A stretch of 5,532 nucleotides of DNA from Chloroflexota bacterium (lineage in GTDB: Bacteria; Chloroflexota; Anaerolineae; Anaerolineales; UBA4823), in assembly GCA_023395675.1 (NCBI GenBank), contig JAEWYL010000200.1, positions 1 to 5,532 of the forward strand. The letters run 5' to 3'. Positions 5,470-5,532 of the stretch are shown here, one piece after another. Within the stretch, counting starts at the first letter, position 1, and every line of letters begins with the position of its first letter. The notes beneath the pieces were generated by a model. That model ran no database searches. It was not told the origin of the DNA and saw only the letters and a list, made by a program, of their open reading frames with translations. Made by a program: the position numbers and the translations under genes.

Positions 5470-5532
5470 TTTACCAATAAATGGTTAAGAATTTCTTACA
5501 TAATAGAGTATCTTTGATTAATTCGGTGCTCA
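5470..5532 (-). promoter_or_regulatory. AT-rich promoter region of msrPQ with a 13-bp palindrome
   Basis: This stretch is markedly AT-rich compared with the genes. It holds a perfect palindrome TAAGAATTTCTTA (5486-5498) and a looser symmetric block TTACCA-ATAAA-TGGTTAA (5471-5487). A possible -10, TATTAT, lies on the minus strand at 5505-5500, which would start transcription near 5493, inside the palindrome. The -35 position (5528-5523, CACCGA) is poor. The palindrome is therefore a candidate operator for a repressor or oxidative-stress regulator; the regulator is unknown. Confidence 0.4.

Overview
The window looks like chromosomal DNA from a GC-rich environmental bacterium. My best guess is Chloroflexota, near Anaerolineae or Caldilineae. 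The reasons are indirect: high-GC genes separated by AT-rich control regions, a secreted protein with Thr/Ala/Pro linkers of the 'TPTATATSTP' type, a lipoprotein-style periplasmic enzyme, and a dispersed 'CGCAAAG' repeat. No marker gene fixes the taxonomy.

Layout, left to right. Positions 1-60 carry what looks like the promoter and first six codons of a minus-strand gene that runs off the left edge. Positions about 126-262 hold no gene. They contain a short tandem 'CACAGAT' array and an imperfect palindrome built from 'GCAAAGACGCAAAG' units, a dispersed-repeat type I recognise from many bacterial genomes. A strong sigma-70-like promoter (TTGACA, 17 nt, TATAAC) at 300-328, whose -35 box sits in the loop of a perfect 10-bp GC palindrome, drives a plus-strand PLP-dependent class IV aminotransferase (363-1211). 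This gene meets a convergent minus-strand gene at a 20-bp-stem hairpin (1227-1271) that can terminate both transcripts.

The convergent gene (3544 to 1289) encodes a 751-residue exported protein. It has a signal peptide, Thr-rich linker, beta-type domain, DUF1906/Rv2525c-like (GH25-like) glycoside-hydrolase domain, second linker and a five-repeat Asp-box (BNR/YCF48-like) propeller. It has its own TATAAT promoter. Upstream on the same strand lies a two-gene operon, msrP-msrQ (5436 to 3773), closed by a hairpin at 3726-3748.

MsrP and MsrQ form the molybdenum/heme system that repairs methionine sulfoxide in exported proteins: MsrQ passes electrons from the membrane to MsrP. MsrP here carries a twin-arginine signal and a lipobox cysteine, which suggests membrane tethering beside MsrQ. 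The secreted GH25-like/propeller protein is probably an independent unit. I found no RNA genes, CRISPR arrays, transposases or phage genes. The most unusual item is the domain architecture of the 751-residue protein. The other findings are modest regulatory and repeat structures.
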